Below are positions 40,861 through 52,428 of a stretch of DNA of 64,000 bases, piece by piece. Below the pieces are notes generated by a model. That model ran no database searches. It was given only the letters and a program-made list of their open reading frames with translations, and was not told the DNA's origin. Numbering within the stretch: position 1 is the stretch's first letter; the number at the start of each line of letters is the position of its first letter. Made by a program: the position numbers and the translations under genes. This stretch comes from Mycoplasma sp. 1018B (lineage in GTDB: Bacteria; Bacillota_I; Bacilli_A; Mycoplasmatales; Metamycoplasmataceae). The stretch spans positions 620,001 to 684,000 of the forward strand of contig NZ_CP102084.1 in NCBI RefSeq assembly GCF_024582675.1, written 5' to 3'.

Positions 40861-41901
40861 ATGTTTAACAAAAGTAAAAATAATAAAGACAAAAAATTTA
40901 AAAAGGACTATAAAAATAATTTAAAACAAAAAAGTTTTTACAAGAATATTAGCTTAAATAAAGAAAATAATTTTAGTATTTTAGGTAAAATTATTCGTTT
41001 TTTCTTAATTATAATTTTAAAAATAACAACTCCTAAAAATAGTTGAAAAAACAAAAATAAAACAAAAGAATTAATTGATAGAGCTTATAAAAAATATGTT
41101 AGCGAAGATTTAGTTTTTATTCCTTTGTCGTTAGCTTTTTATTTTCTCATTTCTTTTGTGCCTATTATTACTATCTTGATAGTACTGTTATCTTTAATTC
41201 CTAATTATGATAGTTATTTTATTAATATTATTCTCAGTAGAATTATCCCTGGAATCAATGATGTAATTAATTTAAGTAATAGTTTTAAAAATACCACTTT
41301 ACAAACCATTTCAATTATTTTATTAGTGTTAACATCTTTATGAATTGCATCGGGAGGATTTGCCAAATGAGTTTATAGTCAAAATTATATTTATAAACAT
41401 GAACAATTAGGCAATTTAATCACTAATCGCTTTAAAGGTTTTATTATTGTTATAGGTATTAGTTTATATTTATTTATTAGTATTTGTTTATATATTTGAT
41501 TTTTTAAATTATTTAATTTAAAGGAAAATACTACTCAATTTGATACTGTTTTTTACTGTAGTTTTACTATATATTTATTTTTAATTTTATATTGTGGTAT
41601 CACATTATTATATAAATTAACACCTAATTTTAAAAATCCTTTAAACATGATTTTTCCTGGTGCTTTAACAGCATCAATTCCTATTGCAATATTTATAATT
41701 ATTTTTGGTTATTTATCTTCTTGAATTAATTATTCAAAATATGGAATTATTAGTACATTTATGTATATTGGATTATTTGTTTCTTTTTTAAGTTATTGTT
41801 TATTATTAGGAACTATTGTAAATGAAGCATATTATAAAACTTATCATTCAAGTTTTACTATTAAAAAAAATTATTGATTTACTTGAAATAAAAAGTATTA
41901 A
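40861..41901 (+). CDS. YihY/UPF0761-type membrane protein
   Basis: This 346-residue membrane protein has a 75-residue lysine/asparagine-rich N-terminus and then about six hydrophobic helices. LSLAFYFLISFVPIITILIVL, the LTSLWIASGGFAKWVYSQNY block and PLNMIFPGALTASIPIAIFI match the YihY family, formerly called ribonuclease BN-like; its real function is unsettled. It starts one base after the rpiB stop with no clear ribosome-binding site and ends at a terminator. Confidence 0.82.
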
Positions 41902-41931
41902 AAAAACTGTAAGAAAATTACAGTTTTTTTA
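41900..41931. terminator. Bidirectional terminator between the YihY-like and ECF-like genes
   Basis: A perfect 13-bp stem (AAAAAAACTGTAA / TTACAGTTTTTTT) with a short loop lies between two convergent genes and contains both stops. Confidence 0.85.
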
Positions 41932-42525
41932 ATATAAAATTTCTTTATAAGCTTTATATTTTAAATGGTATTTGTATATAAATTTATAAAATAATAAGGC
42001 TAAATTAATTGCTAAAATAGGTTCACCAATAATATTTAATAAATGTGTCAAAATTCATTCATTAATTGGTAATAGGCCTTTTATAGGGCTTATTTGATGG
42101 TGTAAATGTTGAGCACTTAAAACTAATATCAAATTTAAATTGCTTGCTAAAAAAGCTAATAATATAAAACCCCATATATTAATATATTTATCTAATTTTA
42201 TTAATTTATAAAACAAGTAAATAATCATACTCATTAAAAACCTAGGCAATACAGAAATATCGATATATTGATATCTGATACTGCCATACATGTATGCAGC
42301 AATTAAAGAACTTAATCCAAAAGACAAACCACCTACTAAAAAACCTTTAAAACCTAAATGCACACCAGCAAGTACTACAAAAAAAGGTAAATAAGTTAAA
42401 TTAATACGTCCTAATATTGGAATATACCCTATATATACAACAAAACCAGAAATGATAAAAAAAGAAAAATAGACAGTTAAAAATACAATATCAATTGTTT
42501 TAATTTTATGTGTTTTTATTTTCAT
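41929..42525 (-). CDS. Putative ECF-transporter substrate-binding S component
   Basis: This 198-residue, very hydrophobic protein has about six helices. ILGRINLTYLPFFVVLAGVHLG, then GFLVGGLSFGLSSLIAAYMYG resemble the Gly-rich pattern of S components of energy-coupling-factor vitamin transporters. The substrate cannot be told, and no ECF ATPase or T component is in the window. The start lies one codon-free base after apt stops, so they form one transcript. A general integral membrane protein is the alternative. Confidence 0.65.
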
Positions 42526-43038
42526 TTAATATGTAATTAAAGTTTGAATTTCTACATTATATTTTTGAAGTTTTTTTCTAGCTTCTAAATTTAATAACTC
42601 AATTAAAGTAACTATTTTAGTTGCTTTGGCGTTAGCTTGATGAATTAATTTTATAATGGCTTCAATTGTGCCTCCTGTTGCCAATACATCATCTATAATT
42701 GCAACAGTTTTATTTTGTATATCAATTTTTTGACTTAATTCTAATTGATTTTTTCCATATTCTAATATGTATTCTTGTTTTAAAGTAGGCTCAGGCATTT
42801 TTTTACTTTTTCTTATCATTACAAAAGGTTTACTTAACATTGCTGCTATGGCAGCACCAAAAATAAAACCTCTTGATTCTGGAGCTGCTATTACATCACA
42901 GTTAATTATTTCTTTGGCCATTGTTCAAATTGCATAATTAAAAGCTTGACCATTTGCTAATAATGATGAAATATCCTTAAAAATAATATTTTCTTTAGGA
43001 AAATCAGGTACATCAATAATAAATTCTTTTAAATTCAT
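42526..43038 (-). CDS. apt: Adenine phosphoribosyltransferase
   Basis: Apt makes AMP from adenine and PRPP in purine salvage. The PRPP motif [13 protein letters not shown] is present, together with [18 protein letters not shown] and [14 protein letters not shown]-terminus [16 protein letters not shown] is typical. It has 170 residues. It lies one base downstream of infB. Confidence 0.95.
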
Positions 43039-43039
43039 T

Positions 43040-44842
43040 TTATTTCACTTCTACATCTTCGTAAAATTCAAAAATATCATCAATCATAATATCGTTGTAT
43101 TTTCTCAAATGTGTTCCAAAATCTTTACCATTACCTACTTCTTTGACTTCATTTTTTTCTCTTTGTAAAGTTTCAATAAATCCTTCGTGTATTAATTTTT
43201 TATTTCTATAAACTTTTACTTTACAACCTAATTTAACTATTCCTTCATTCATTATGCTACCAGCAATAATTCCCACTTTTGAAAATTTAAAAATTTTATC
43301 AACTCTAGCTGATCCAATAAGTTTTTCTTCATAAATAATTGTTTTTTTAGAATCTAATAATTTCTGAATTTCTTCCATTGCTTGATAAACAACACTATGC
43401 GACATCATTATTACATCTTGTTGTTTTGCTAATTGTTTAATAATTGAAGAAGGTTTGTTATTAAAGGTTAAAATAATAGCATTTGCCGCTTGTGCTAATA
43501 ATAAATCTTTATTTGAAACTTGACCAGCTGAAGAACTAACAATATGCACCTTAACTTCTTCATTTTGTAAGTTTTTTAATGAATTTTCTAAAGCTTCTGC
43601 AGTCCCTTGTACATCTGATCTAATAATAATGTTAATAATTTTTTTGCCTTCTTCAATATTTTTCATTGCTTTATTAGATAAAATGCTGTTACGATCCATT
43701 TGAGCTTTTTCATTTGCTAATTTTTTAGCCAATTTTTCATCGAAAACTCCAATAAATCTCTCACCAGCTTGTGGAGGGTAATTCAAACCACTAATAATTA
43801 CTGGAGTGCCAGGAAGTCCTTTATTTATTTGTTTCATATTGGAAGGATCAATCATCATCTTAACTCTTCCATATGAAGCTCCTGCAATAATAAAATCACC
43901 TTTTTCTATAGTTCCATTTTCTACAATTAAAGTAGCTAAAGTACCGATTCCTCTATCAATTTTACTTTCTATTATTGTGCCAAAAGGATATCTATTAGCA
44001 TTTGCTTTTAAATCAAAAATATCGGTATGTAATAATATTTGTCCTAATAAATCATTAATTCCATCTCCTGTTAAAGCAGAACCATAAACAACAGGAACAT
44101 CTCCACCGAATTCTTCTAATACAACATCATTTTCTAATAATTCTCTTTTAATTCTGTCAATATTTTTTGAAGGTTTATCCATTTTATTGACAAATACAAT
44201 CATAGGAACGCTTGCACTATGAGCATGATTTATAGCTTCTTTTGTTTGTGGCATAACACCATCATCACAAGCAACAACAAGCACGATAATATCAGTTATT
44301 TTTGCACCTCTAGAACGCATTTCTTTAAATGCTTCATGCCCAGGAGTGTCAATGAAAGTAATTTTTTCGCCTTTATGTGTAGCTTGATAAGCGCCTGTAT
44401 GTTGAGTAATACCAGAACTTTCAGTTTGTGTTACCTTGGTTTTTCTAATGTAATCAATTAAAGTAGTTTTACCATGATCAACATGACCCATCACGGTTAC
44501 TACAGGAGTTCTTTTTGTTAATTCTTCAGGTTTATCATCAAAAATAATGTTATTTAAAAAATTTCCCGCGTCAACATTTTCCTCTTTACGAAAATCTAAC
44601 CCATAATCTAAGCAAATTTCAGCAATTTGTTCTTCTTCTAAAATATGATTTATAGTAAATAATTGGCCTTTTAAAAAGAATTTTTTTAGAATATCATTAG
44701 TATTAACATTGATTTTTTTAGCTAAATCACTAACGCTCATTTTATTAGTAAAAATAAAAATTCCATCTTTAATTTCAGTTTTAATATTTAATAAACTATT
44801 TTTAATTTCTTGATCATTAGTTTTTCTTTTTAATTTACTCAT
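43040..44842 (-). CDS. infB: Translation initiation factor IF-2
   Basis: IF2 is the GTPase that delivers initiator tRNA and joins subunits. An N-terminal KH-like IF2_N domain is followed by the G domain: G1 [19 protein letters not shown]3 [11 protein letters not shown]4 [10 protein letters not shown]. The C-terminal domains include [20 protein letters not shown]. At 600 residues it is the short form typical of mollicutes, lacking a long N-terminal extension. It overlaps ylxR by 13 bases. Confidence 0.97.
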   Translation of the reverse strand: MSKLKRKTNDQEIKNSLLNIKTEIKDGIFIFTNKMSVSDLAKKINVNTNDILKKFFLKGQLFTINHILEEEQIAEICLDYGLDFRKEENVDAGNFLNNIIFDDKPEELTKRTPVVTVMGHVDHGKTTLIDYIRKTKVTQTESSGITQHTGAYQATHKGEKITFIDTPGHEAFKEMRSRGAKITDIIVLVVACDDGVMPQTKEAINHAHSASVPMIVFVNKMDKPSKNIDRIKRELLENDVVLEEFGGDVPVVYGSALTGDGINDLLGQILLHTDIFDLKANANRYPFGTIIESKIDRGIGTLATLIVENGTIEKGDFIIAGASYGRVKMMIDPSNMKQINKGLPGTPVIISGLNYPPQAGERFIGVFDEKLAKKLANEKAQMDRNSILSNKAMKNIEEGKKIINIIIRSDVQGTAEALENSLKNLQNEEVKVHIVSSSAGQVSNKDLLLAQAANAIILTFNNKPSSIIKQLAKQQDVIMMSHSVVYQAMEEIQKLLDSKKTIIYEEKLIGSARVDKIFKFSKVGIIAGSIMNEGIVKLGCKVKVYRNKKLIHEGFIETLQREKNEVKEVGNGKDFGTHLRKYNDIMIDDIFEFYEDVEVK

Positions 44843-45117
44843 TCTATTTGCTCCAATTCTTTATTAATTTTTTCGTATGTATCTCTAGTTACATTAGTTC
44901 TAAAAATTCTATTTAATCCTTTAAATTTCAGTATTTTTTCCCAATTCTCTTTAGTAGGATAAAAATATGCGCCACGTCCTTTAAGATTATTATTAAGATC
45001 TAACTGTATTTGATTCGTTGTTTTTTTATAATCAATTCTTATTAATAAATTGACAGGATAAATTTGATTTGTTATAAAACATTTTCTTTTTGTTAAGGTT
45101 TTTCTATCAGTCTTCAT
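44830..45117 (-). CDS. ylxR: YlxR-family RNA-binding protein
   Basis: YlxR is a small RNase P-binding/RNA-binding protein in the nusA-infB operon. KRKCFITNQIYPVNLLIRIDY and LNNNLKGRGAYFYPTKENWEK match the family's RKCxxT and GRGAY motifs. The end extends past a UGA to WVN and TAA, giving 95 residues. It overlaps nusA by 14 bases and infB by 13, a tight coupled arrangement. Confidence 0.9.
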
Positions 45118-46684
45118 TTTCTAAATCAGATAAATCAATATCTGTATCCAATCCAAAATTAGTTAAATCAGTATCTATTTTAAATTCTTCAATTACTTTT
45201 TTTGCTTTTTTAAAGTTTTTTAAATCTTCTTTTATTTCTTCTGCAATTATTTCTTTTTGAACTTCTTCATCGTTATTATCTTGATTTGACATTTCTGCAG
45301 AATGTTGTTCAAACAACTCTTCAAAATTTAAATCATAATATTTATTATCATGTTCTTCTTCTAATTCAAATGCTGCAACATCTTTATCAAATGTGTCCAT
45401 TGTTAAATTAAAATTATTAATATATTTATTATTTTTAAGTTTATTATTAACATTTTTCTTATTTATCTTATTTTTTGGAGCATTAAATGTTTCAAGAGCG
45501 GATTTATTATATATTAAATTTAATTCCTCAGCTTTTTCTATTGTTATAATATCTAAAAAAGTATTAGTAATTGCTGAAGCTAAAGAAGCATTAACACCTT
45601 TTTTACCTATAGCGTTAGTTAAATGTTCATTTTTAACAATTACATAATAATTTTTATTATTTTCGTCATTATTTTTTTTAACAACATCAACTATTTGTGC
45701 AGGAGATAACGCATTAATAATAAAAGTTTTTATATCATCGCTGTATTCTATAATATCAATTCTTTCATCTTCTAATTTACTTCTTAAAGAATTAATTCTT
45801 TGACTCTGAATTCCAATAATAGCCCCATGAAGATCAAAGTCTAAATTAGTATTAGTTGATTTTTTTAAAGCTATTTTTGTTCTTTCACCCGGTTGTCTTT
45901 GAATTTTATAAATTTCTATCAAACCTTCATTAATTTCAGGAATACTTTCATTCAAAACTTTTTTTACAATTATTGGAGAATCTAAGGATACAATTATTTG
46001 ATTTAATTTAGCATCCTCTTCCACTTTTTCTACAATAACTTCAATTTTTTCTCCTCTTTTAATATTTTTCTTTTCACTCATTATTGATTTAGGTAAAAAA
46101 CCAGTTACATTTAAACCTTGTTGATCCTTAATTACAACATTTCAATGACCTTTATCTGTTTTAGTAACAAATTCAGCTATTACCTTAGTTCCAACTAACA
46201 TTGAATATTTTTCAAAAACAGTTCTTTTCTCTAATAATTTAATACCTTGAATTATTGAAAGAAAAATAATTTTCAAAATTTGTTTAATATTAGTATCTTT
46301 TGAATTTGTTAATCAACTAAAATCAATTGGAACTTTAATTAAATCATTAACTTGAATATTAGGATTATAAATTTTCGCTTCGTTTAAAGGAATATTATAA
46401 ATTCTTGTTTCAGGATTTTCATTTAAATCTTTTAAAGTATCTTCATCATCCTCAACTACTGTAACATTCAAATTATAAAGTTTTGCAACTTTATTTTTTT
46501 TGTCTAATTCAAAAATCATATCTGCATCTTGATCTAATTTTTTGCGTATTATTTTAGTTGTTTCAGCATTAAATACTTCTACTATTTTATCTAAAGGCAA
46601 ATTATGATTTAAACTATACTCTGTAATAACTTTATAAAATTGTTTTTCTTGTGCTAAATGTTTGCTATCTGTTTTTAATGCCAT
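45104..46684 (-). CDS. nusA: Transcription termination/antitermination factor NusA
   Basis: NusA binds RNA polymerase and RNA through an N-terminal domain (residues 1-130), an S1 domain (around 135-200) and two KH domains (SQRINSLRSKLEDERIDIIE, GKKGVNASLASAITN). The 526-residue frame is completed by a UGA Trp before TAG. The last about 200 residues are unusually acidic and lysine-rich, with many Asp/Glu stretches (for example DIDLSDLENED). This tail replaces the acidic repeats of E. coli NusA or is a mollicute extension. It sits in the rimP-nusA-ylxR-infB operon. Confidence 0.93.
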
Positions 46685-46693
46685 AAATACCTC

Positions 46694-47128
46694 TTAAAAT
46701 TTAATATGTTTTCTTATTTTACTTATATTATTAATTTTAATCTCTTGTTTTCTAAATTGACCTTTATTATTTCATTTGATAACAATGTTTTCTCTGTCTT
46801 TGAAAATTAAATGTCCTATAAATTTCATTTTTTTATTTACAGAAGTTAATAATTGTACTTCAATGAATTCATTTAATAATGTATCTAATTCTTCAATTTC
46901 ATATTCCGTTTTTTTACCTTTAGTAGAAACTGATAAATAATCAAAATTCAAATTAGAAGAATAATTTAAATCTAAAAATATATTAATTTCAGAAGTAAAT
47001 TTTTCTACTGTCAAATAATCGTTTGTATCAAGAATTACATCAAGTAATAACATATTATCTTGTCTTATAATTTTGCAACTATAAATAATTTCACCAAATT
47101 GTTCTTTTAGAATTAAGAATCAGTTCAT
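46694..47128 (-). CDS. rimP: Ribosome maturation factor RimP
   Basis: RimP supports 30S assembly. Similarity is low but the position directly before nusA, the 144-residue length and the two-domain layout support it. The N-terminal segment has LLLDVILDTNDYLTVEKFTSE and the LDLNYSSNLNFDYLSVSTKG middle corresponds to the family's YxLEVSSPG block. The C-terminal FIGHLIFKDRENIVIKW is a Sm-like strand pair. AAGGAGTATA precedes the ATG at 47128. Confidence 0.82.
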
Positions 47129-47146
47129 TATACTCCTTATAAAACG

Positions 47147-47173
47147 AAAGAGTTGCAAAACTGCAACTCTTTA
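47147..47173 (-). terminator. Hairpin between the unknown gene and rimP
   Basis: AAAGAGTTGCA / TGCAACTCTTT with an AAAC loop lies downstream of the gene ending at 47223 on the minus strand, followed there by CGTTTT. It probably separates it from the rimP-nusA operon. Confidence 0.65.
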
Positions 47174-47222
47174 AAAAGAGATTGATTAATATATAATATA
47201 AGTATATACAAAAATAAATAGA

Positions 47223-47795
47223 TTAATATTTTTTTATATGTTTTTTTATGTGTTTAACAGTAAAATAATTACTTAAATATTCATTAAAATAACTGATTTT
47301 AAAATTATCAAATTCAAATTGTTTTAAATTGTTTGTATTTAAATTAGTAAACAAATAAGAATTTTCAAATTTATTATTTAAAATTAAATAAATTTCATTA
47401 TGTTTTTTGTTCAATGAACATATTACATCATTAAATGTTTTTGATTTAGTTAAAAATGGTAATGTTTCTCAAAGCAGTGTTTTTTTAAATTTTCAAATTT
47501 GTTGATAAGTTGAATCAATAATTAAATGAAAAATAAAAGTAAATTTACCATCTTTATAATAGGCTAAATGTTTAAAATCATTTTTTGTAATTTTAGATAT
47601 AAATAAATTTGAATATTTATTTTTTAAATACAAAAAATCCTTTCAATATAAAGAAAAATATAAATTATGTTCACCTATAAATTTACTTGATTGAATGATT
47701 GAATAAGAATAAGGACTTAAATATAAATTAATTTTTTCTTTTTGACAAATATTAATTAATTTTATAACATAATTTTGAATTTGTGTATTCTTCAT
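47223..47795 (-). CDS. Protein of unknown function upstream of rimP
   Basis: This is a 190-residue protein, MKNTQIQNYVIKLINICQKE..., rich in aromatic and asparagine residues, without a signal peptide or membrane helix. The middle holds WKDFLYLKNKYSNLFISK and a strand pair FTFIFHLIIDSTYQQIWKF. The tail IYLILNNKFENSYLFTNL... ends VKHIKKHIKKY. I recognise no family. It is divergent from P80 and separated from rimP by a hairpin. Two UGA Trp codons occur. Confidence 0.7.
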
Positions 47796-47868
47796 CTTTC
47801 ATCTATTAATTATATAAAGAATGTCTTATTTCATAATATAATTAACATAATTGTTTAGGAGGAAAATT

Positions 47869-50049
47869 ATGGCTAGAAAAGAAACATTTTTTGAACGTTT
47901 AACGAAAAAAAACGCCGCCCATTTAGAAGAACAAACTATTATTAAAAAACCAAAAAGAAAAAGTAAAACGATTATCATTTTAAGCTCTATACTTACGACA
48001 ATAGCAATTGTTGGTATAACTGTTCCTTTGGCTGTTACTGGTTCAATAACTAAAACTAATGATCCATTAGGTAAAAGTCAAAATGTATATACTTTTGTTT
48101 CGCCTGAAAATAAAACTTCAATCGGTTTTAACATAGGCGAAATTGAAACATTTAATGAATCAAACAACACTAATAATTTTCAACAACAATTAAGTGAACT
48201 AAATAAACAAATTATTTATTATCTTTATAACCAAGAAGTTGAAGCATCTAAAGAATATGAAGAATTATATAATTCATCATTAAAACAAGGTGAAAATAAA
48301 AAAGATGATTTACGTCTAAAAACAATTGATGAATTAAAAGAACAATATTCAAACGAATTAGAAGATACAAGACAAAATTTAATTAAACGTTATGGTTTTG
48401 CCAATTGAGAAACTCAATATAATCAAGTTTTAATTAATAATTATGATAATGCTACCAATACAGAAGAAGCCATTAATAATGCTGTTTTTAAACATATTAA
48501 AAACGATGCACTAAGACGTTTTAGATTATCAACAATTTCTATTAAAGATTTGATTGAAAGAACAGCTAACACTGATATTAAAATAGGCAATAAAAATATT
48601 AAAAAAGGTGAAAAGGTTTTTAATTGATTAAAACAAATTACTGACAATAATTTTGAAGGTAATTACTTTAAAATTAATAATGAATATGTTTCTTTTATGA
48701 CAGAAAGTTTTATTCCTTCTAAAAAAGATGCTAAATCTTTTATTGAATATTATTTAAAAAATGATAATCCATATTTATTTTCTCAATTTACGCTTCCAGG
48801 TATTGCAAAAGTTAAAAACACTGATAATTGAACAGTTGATAAGAATTCATTAAAAACGCTTTTATTCGCTTGACCAATTAACAATAATGAAGAAAATGAA
48901 TTTAAATTTAGTTATCAAAAAGTTCAAGAAATGTTTAAACCATTTAATCAATATGCAAATATTTTAACTTTATCTACTAATAATAATTTACCAACAGAAG
49001 CCAAAGTTTATAATGATTTATTACAAAAATTATCACTTGATGATAATACTATAAAACAAAATTTTGGTACTTCAGGAATCGTATCACTATCAACATTATT
49101 TAATGATAATGATGATGCTTTAAAGGCATTTCTTTCAATTAAAGATATTATTTTGGGAAACGCTGAAATAAAAGAAATTGATTTATTTGCTTTGTTTGAC
49201 ACAATTCAAGAAACAATTACTAAAGAATTTAATATATTAAAACCAGATTTTTCTAATGCTAAAACTTTCGATCAAAAGAAAGAACAAATTACTAAATACA
49301 ATTCGGCGCTACAAAATATTTTTGACAAAGCTAATGAAAATACTAAAGAAGGTTTATATGATCAAAAATATTCAGAATTAATAACTCCTCTTTTCGAAAA
49401 AACTTTTAATATTGGAAAAGAAAAAGAAGGTAACAAACAATTATTTACTTTTTATAAATTAAAAAATACTAATTATTATCTCTTATTAACAACTAAAGGT
49501 ATTTCAATAATAGACATACAAAATTTATTTGCAAATCAAACTGACTTAAATAAACAGATTAATTTATTTATACAAATGATTAAAAATGATTACATTTTAA
49601 ACAATAAATATAACAATTTAACCGGAGTAAAATATAATACTTTAAACGTAATTAATCAATCTTTAACTAATGAAAATTATATTAATTCTGTTTTATTAAA
49701 TGATGATGAGTTTATTAATTATTTACAAACAAAAATAAATATTTTTCATCCACAATATAATTCTCTTAATGGTGAACAGAATCCAAAATATAGCATAGAT
49801 GATATAAATTTATTAAAAGAAAATAATCTTAAAACCTTAAATGCAAAGAATTATGAAACATCTTTAACTATTACAGAAAATATTAGCAAATGAATGAAAA
49901 CAAGAGCACAAAATGGTGCTGATGAATATTTTGAATTAAAAAATAATAAAATCTACTTTACATATAATAATGATAATTATAATCAAACTGCTGAACAAAA
50001 ATTAAATACTAAATTTTTAGAGTTATTAAAAATTTTTCAAAATAGATAA
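47869..50049 (+). CDS. P80-like membrane protein (HinT-interacting complex)
   Basis: This 726-residue protein has a 33-residue basic cytoplasmic N-terminus, one hydrophobic helix (TIIILSSILTTIAIVGITVPLAVTG, about 34-58) and a large helical extracellular domain. It lies directly upstream of a P60-like lipoprotein and hinT. In M. hominis, P80, lipoprotein P60 and the HIT protein form a membrane complex encoded in this order, and that context is the main basis for the call. The extracellular part begins VYTFVSPENKTSIGFNIGEI and is rich in charged, helix-prone repeats without a catalytic motif that I recognise. A strong AGGAGG site is at the start. Confidence 0.72.
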
Positions 50050-50061
50050 AGGAGGCAATCA

Positions 50062-51387
50062 ATGAAAATAAATTGAAAAAAAATATTTTTATTTTCTTCT
50101 GTTTTTTCATTACCTTTAATAACTTTTTCATGTATTAAAACTGTTGATTCAGCAAGTAAAATAAAACAAGATAAAATATTAAGTGATCAAATTACATTAC
50201 AAAAAATAGAACAAGATTGATTAAATTTAACTATTGCGTCTTTATATAATATTGATTTGACTATAAATGATTGGGAAAATGAATTAAAAAATAATTTACA
50301 AAATATTTCAGAAGAACTTTTTAATGATGCCTATAAAGCATTCCAAATTTACTCGGAAGATAAACTAAATAATGATAGTAATTTTTTCATTAAACATAAT
50401 ATTGAATTAATTAAACAAACCAATATTTTTAACGAAAAAACTCAAAAAGAATTTAACATTTTAAATCAAAAAACTGTGCCAGGGGAAATACCTAATCAAG
50501 AAATTTTTAATATTTATTGAGCTAATATTCAAAGTAATATAAGAAATGAAATAAGTAAAATGTTATTAGTTTATAAATATTTAACAATTAATAATGAAAA
50601 TCAAATAAGTAAAATTGATACAACTTTTAAAAAAGATAATACTTTAGAAGTCAGCTTAGATGCTTATTTCTTAAATAAATATGCATTAGATAAAAAAATA
50701 GCTCAAATTTGACAAAAAAATCAATCGCAAGCTATTAGTGATGATGATTTCTTTTTACAAGGATTTGGTTTAATAGCTAATTCAAACGATTTTAACAATT
50801 TTTTAAAAAATACTGAAGAATTTAACAAAATCTTATCGGCAAACAGCCTTCAAAAATTGACAAATAATATTTATGATATTGAATTAAGGGGTTATTCTGG
50901 TTTTAAAGAAAATATAACTAATTATAATTTACTCTGATCATATGAAGATTTATCTAAAATTAATTCAAATGAAGGTGTAACATATAATTTATCTGGTTTT
51001 TATAATCCTGTTACTAAAAAATTAATTCATAATATAAATGCCGAAAATCCTTATTCACCATACCAAAATGAAACTGACACTGCAAACAAAGCAATAATAG
51101 TTTATCTCAACCAAATAACACCTATTGCTGAAAGTGAAAAAACAACATTGGTAAAGGCTACAAATAATCAGGAAACTGAAGACAAAATTTTATTATCTTT
51201 CAAAAATACACCTTATGCTCAAAAAATGGATATTTTAAGTTATATTTTTTCTACTATTGATAATTCTCTCTATACTAAGGCTCAAGAAGCTTTTAGCAAG
51301 TTAGGTTATAAAATTAAATTAAATAAAAATATTAATTCAACCTTAACAGAAAATATCAAAGAAAAAGTTTTTATTGAGGTGGAATAA
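50062..51387 (+). CDS. P60-like lipoprotein (HinT-interacting complex)
   Basis: This is a 441-residue lipoprotein. The signal peptide MKINWKKIFLFSSVFSLPL leads to the lipobox LITFSC with Cys24. The mature part is helical and Asn/Lys-rich, including QDWLNLTIASLYNIDLTIND and a region near the C-terminus, LSFKNTPYAQKMDILSYIFST. Position between P80 and hinT matches M. hominis P60, the surface lipoprotein of the complex. AAAGGAGGCAATC precedes the ATG, 12 bases after P80. It contains several UGA and also a UGG Trp codon. Confidence 0.72.
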
Positions 51388-51388
51388 A

Positions 51389-51730
51389 ATGGAAAAAAGT
51401 ATTTTTAGTAAAATAATCGATCGTGAAATAGAATCGAAAATACTATATGAAGATGATATTTGTATAGCTATTTATGATGCTTTTCCATTTAGAGAAGGTC
51501 ACTTTTTAGTTATCCCAAAAAAACCTAGTAAAAATATTACTGAAATGGATGATGAAACTACCAAACATCTTTTTGTCATTGTTAAAAAATTAGCAAAAGA
51601 GCATATTTTGGATAAAAATATTCCTGGTTTTAAAATATTAATTAATACTAATGAAATAGCGGATCAAACAGTTTTTCATACTCATGTTCATGTTATTCCG
51701 GTTAGAGAAAAAATAAAACCAATGGAATAA
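51389..51730 (+). CDS. hinT: HIT-family nucleotide hydrolase HinT
   Basis: HIT proteins hydrolyse AMP-lysine and related phosphoramidates. The histidine triad HTHVHVIP (His97, His99, His101) is intact, and FREGHFLVIPKKPSKNI matches the family's N-terminal block. It has 113 residues, ATG at 51389 one base after the P60 stop, with its ribosome-binding site (GAGGTGG) in P60. The P80-P60-HinT order agrees with the membrane-bound Hit complex of M. hominis. Confidence 0.95.
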   Translation: MEKSIFSKIIDREIESKILYEDDICIAIYDAFPFREGHFLVIPKKPSKNITEMDDETTKHLFVIVKKLAKEHILDKNIPGFKILINTNEIADQTVFHTHVHVIPVREKIKPME

Positions 51731-51736
51731 AATAAA

Positions 51737-51768
51737 TAAAAAATATCTTTAATTAAAGATATTTTTTA
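51737..51768. terminator. Bidirectional palindromic terminator between hinT and rpe
   Basis: A perfect 32-base palindrome (arms TAAAAAATATCTTTAA and its complement) lies between convergent hinT and rpe; the rpe stop is inside it. Confidence 0.8.
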
Positions 51769-52428
51769 TTTACCAAATTTTACACTTTCTATATTTTCTT
51801 TAGTTGGATTTTTTACAACATAAGTGCCTGCTACGCACGCATCTGCTCCTGCTTTAAAACATTGTGGACCTGTTATATTGTTTATGCCACCATCAACTTG
51901 AATTAAATAAGTATAATTATTTTCTAGTCTTAATTGTTTTAATTCTTTAATTTTATTAATAGAATCATCAATAAATTTTTGCCCTCCTGCTCCTGGTTCT
52001 ACGGACATAACTAACAATAGTCTTAAATAAGGTAAAAATTTTTTTATTTCACTTACTGGAGTTTTAGGTTTAATAGCCATTCCTAAACTTAAATTATGTA
52101 TATTATTTATCAAATATTCCAATAAAATTTTTTTATCTTTTACTGCTTCATAATGAAAAGTTAGAATATCTCCAACGTTTTTATAACTTTCTATAATATC
52201 TAAAGGATCTTCAATCATTAAATGTATATCTTTAAAGTGTTGAGGAGCATTAGAATTAATATTTTCCAATTCATGAAATTCAATAGCTGTATTAGGAACA
52301 AATTGTCCGTCCATAACATCATAATGTATTCAAGTAACACCTTGTGATAAAAGTGTTTTTACCATATTTAATCTTTCTTCAGGATTAACGTTTAATATTG
52401 AGGGAGTTACATATTTATTATTTTTCAT
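51766..52428 (-). CDS. rpe: Ribulose-phosphate 3-epimerase
   Basis: Rpe interconverts ribulose-5-phosphate and xylulose-5-phosphate. YVTPSILNVN, the catalytic IHYDVMDGQFVPN, LMSVEPGAGGQKFIDDS and the C-terminal IQVDGGINNITGPQCFKAGAD are diagnostic of the TIM-barrel family. It has 220 residues. It overlaps rsgA by 11 bases. The neighbourhood gmk-prpC-prkC-rsgA-rpe is the usual Firmicutes order. Confidence 0.95.

Noticed and set aside
43806-44461. Open frames opposite infB
   Set aside because: They are antisense shadows of the IF2 G domain, without start context or recognisable product.
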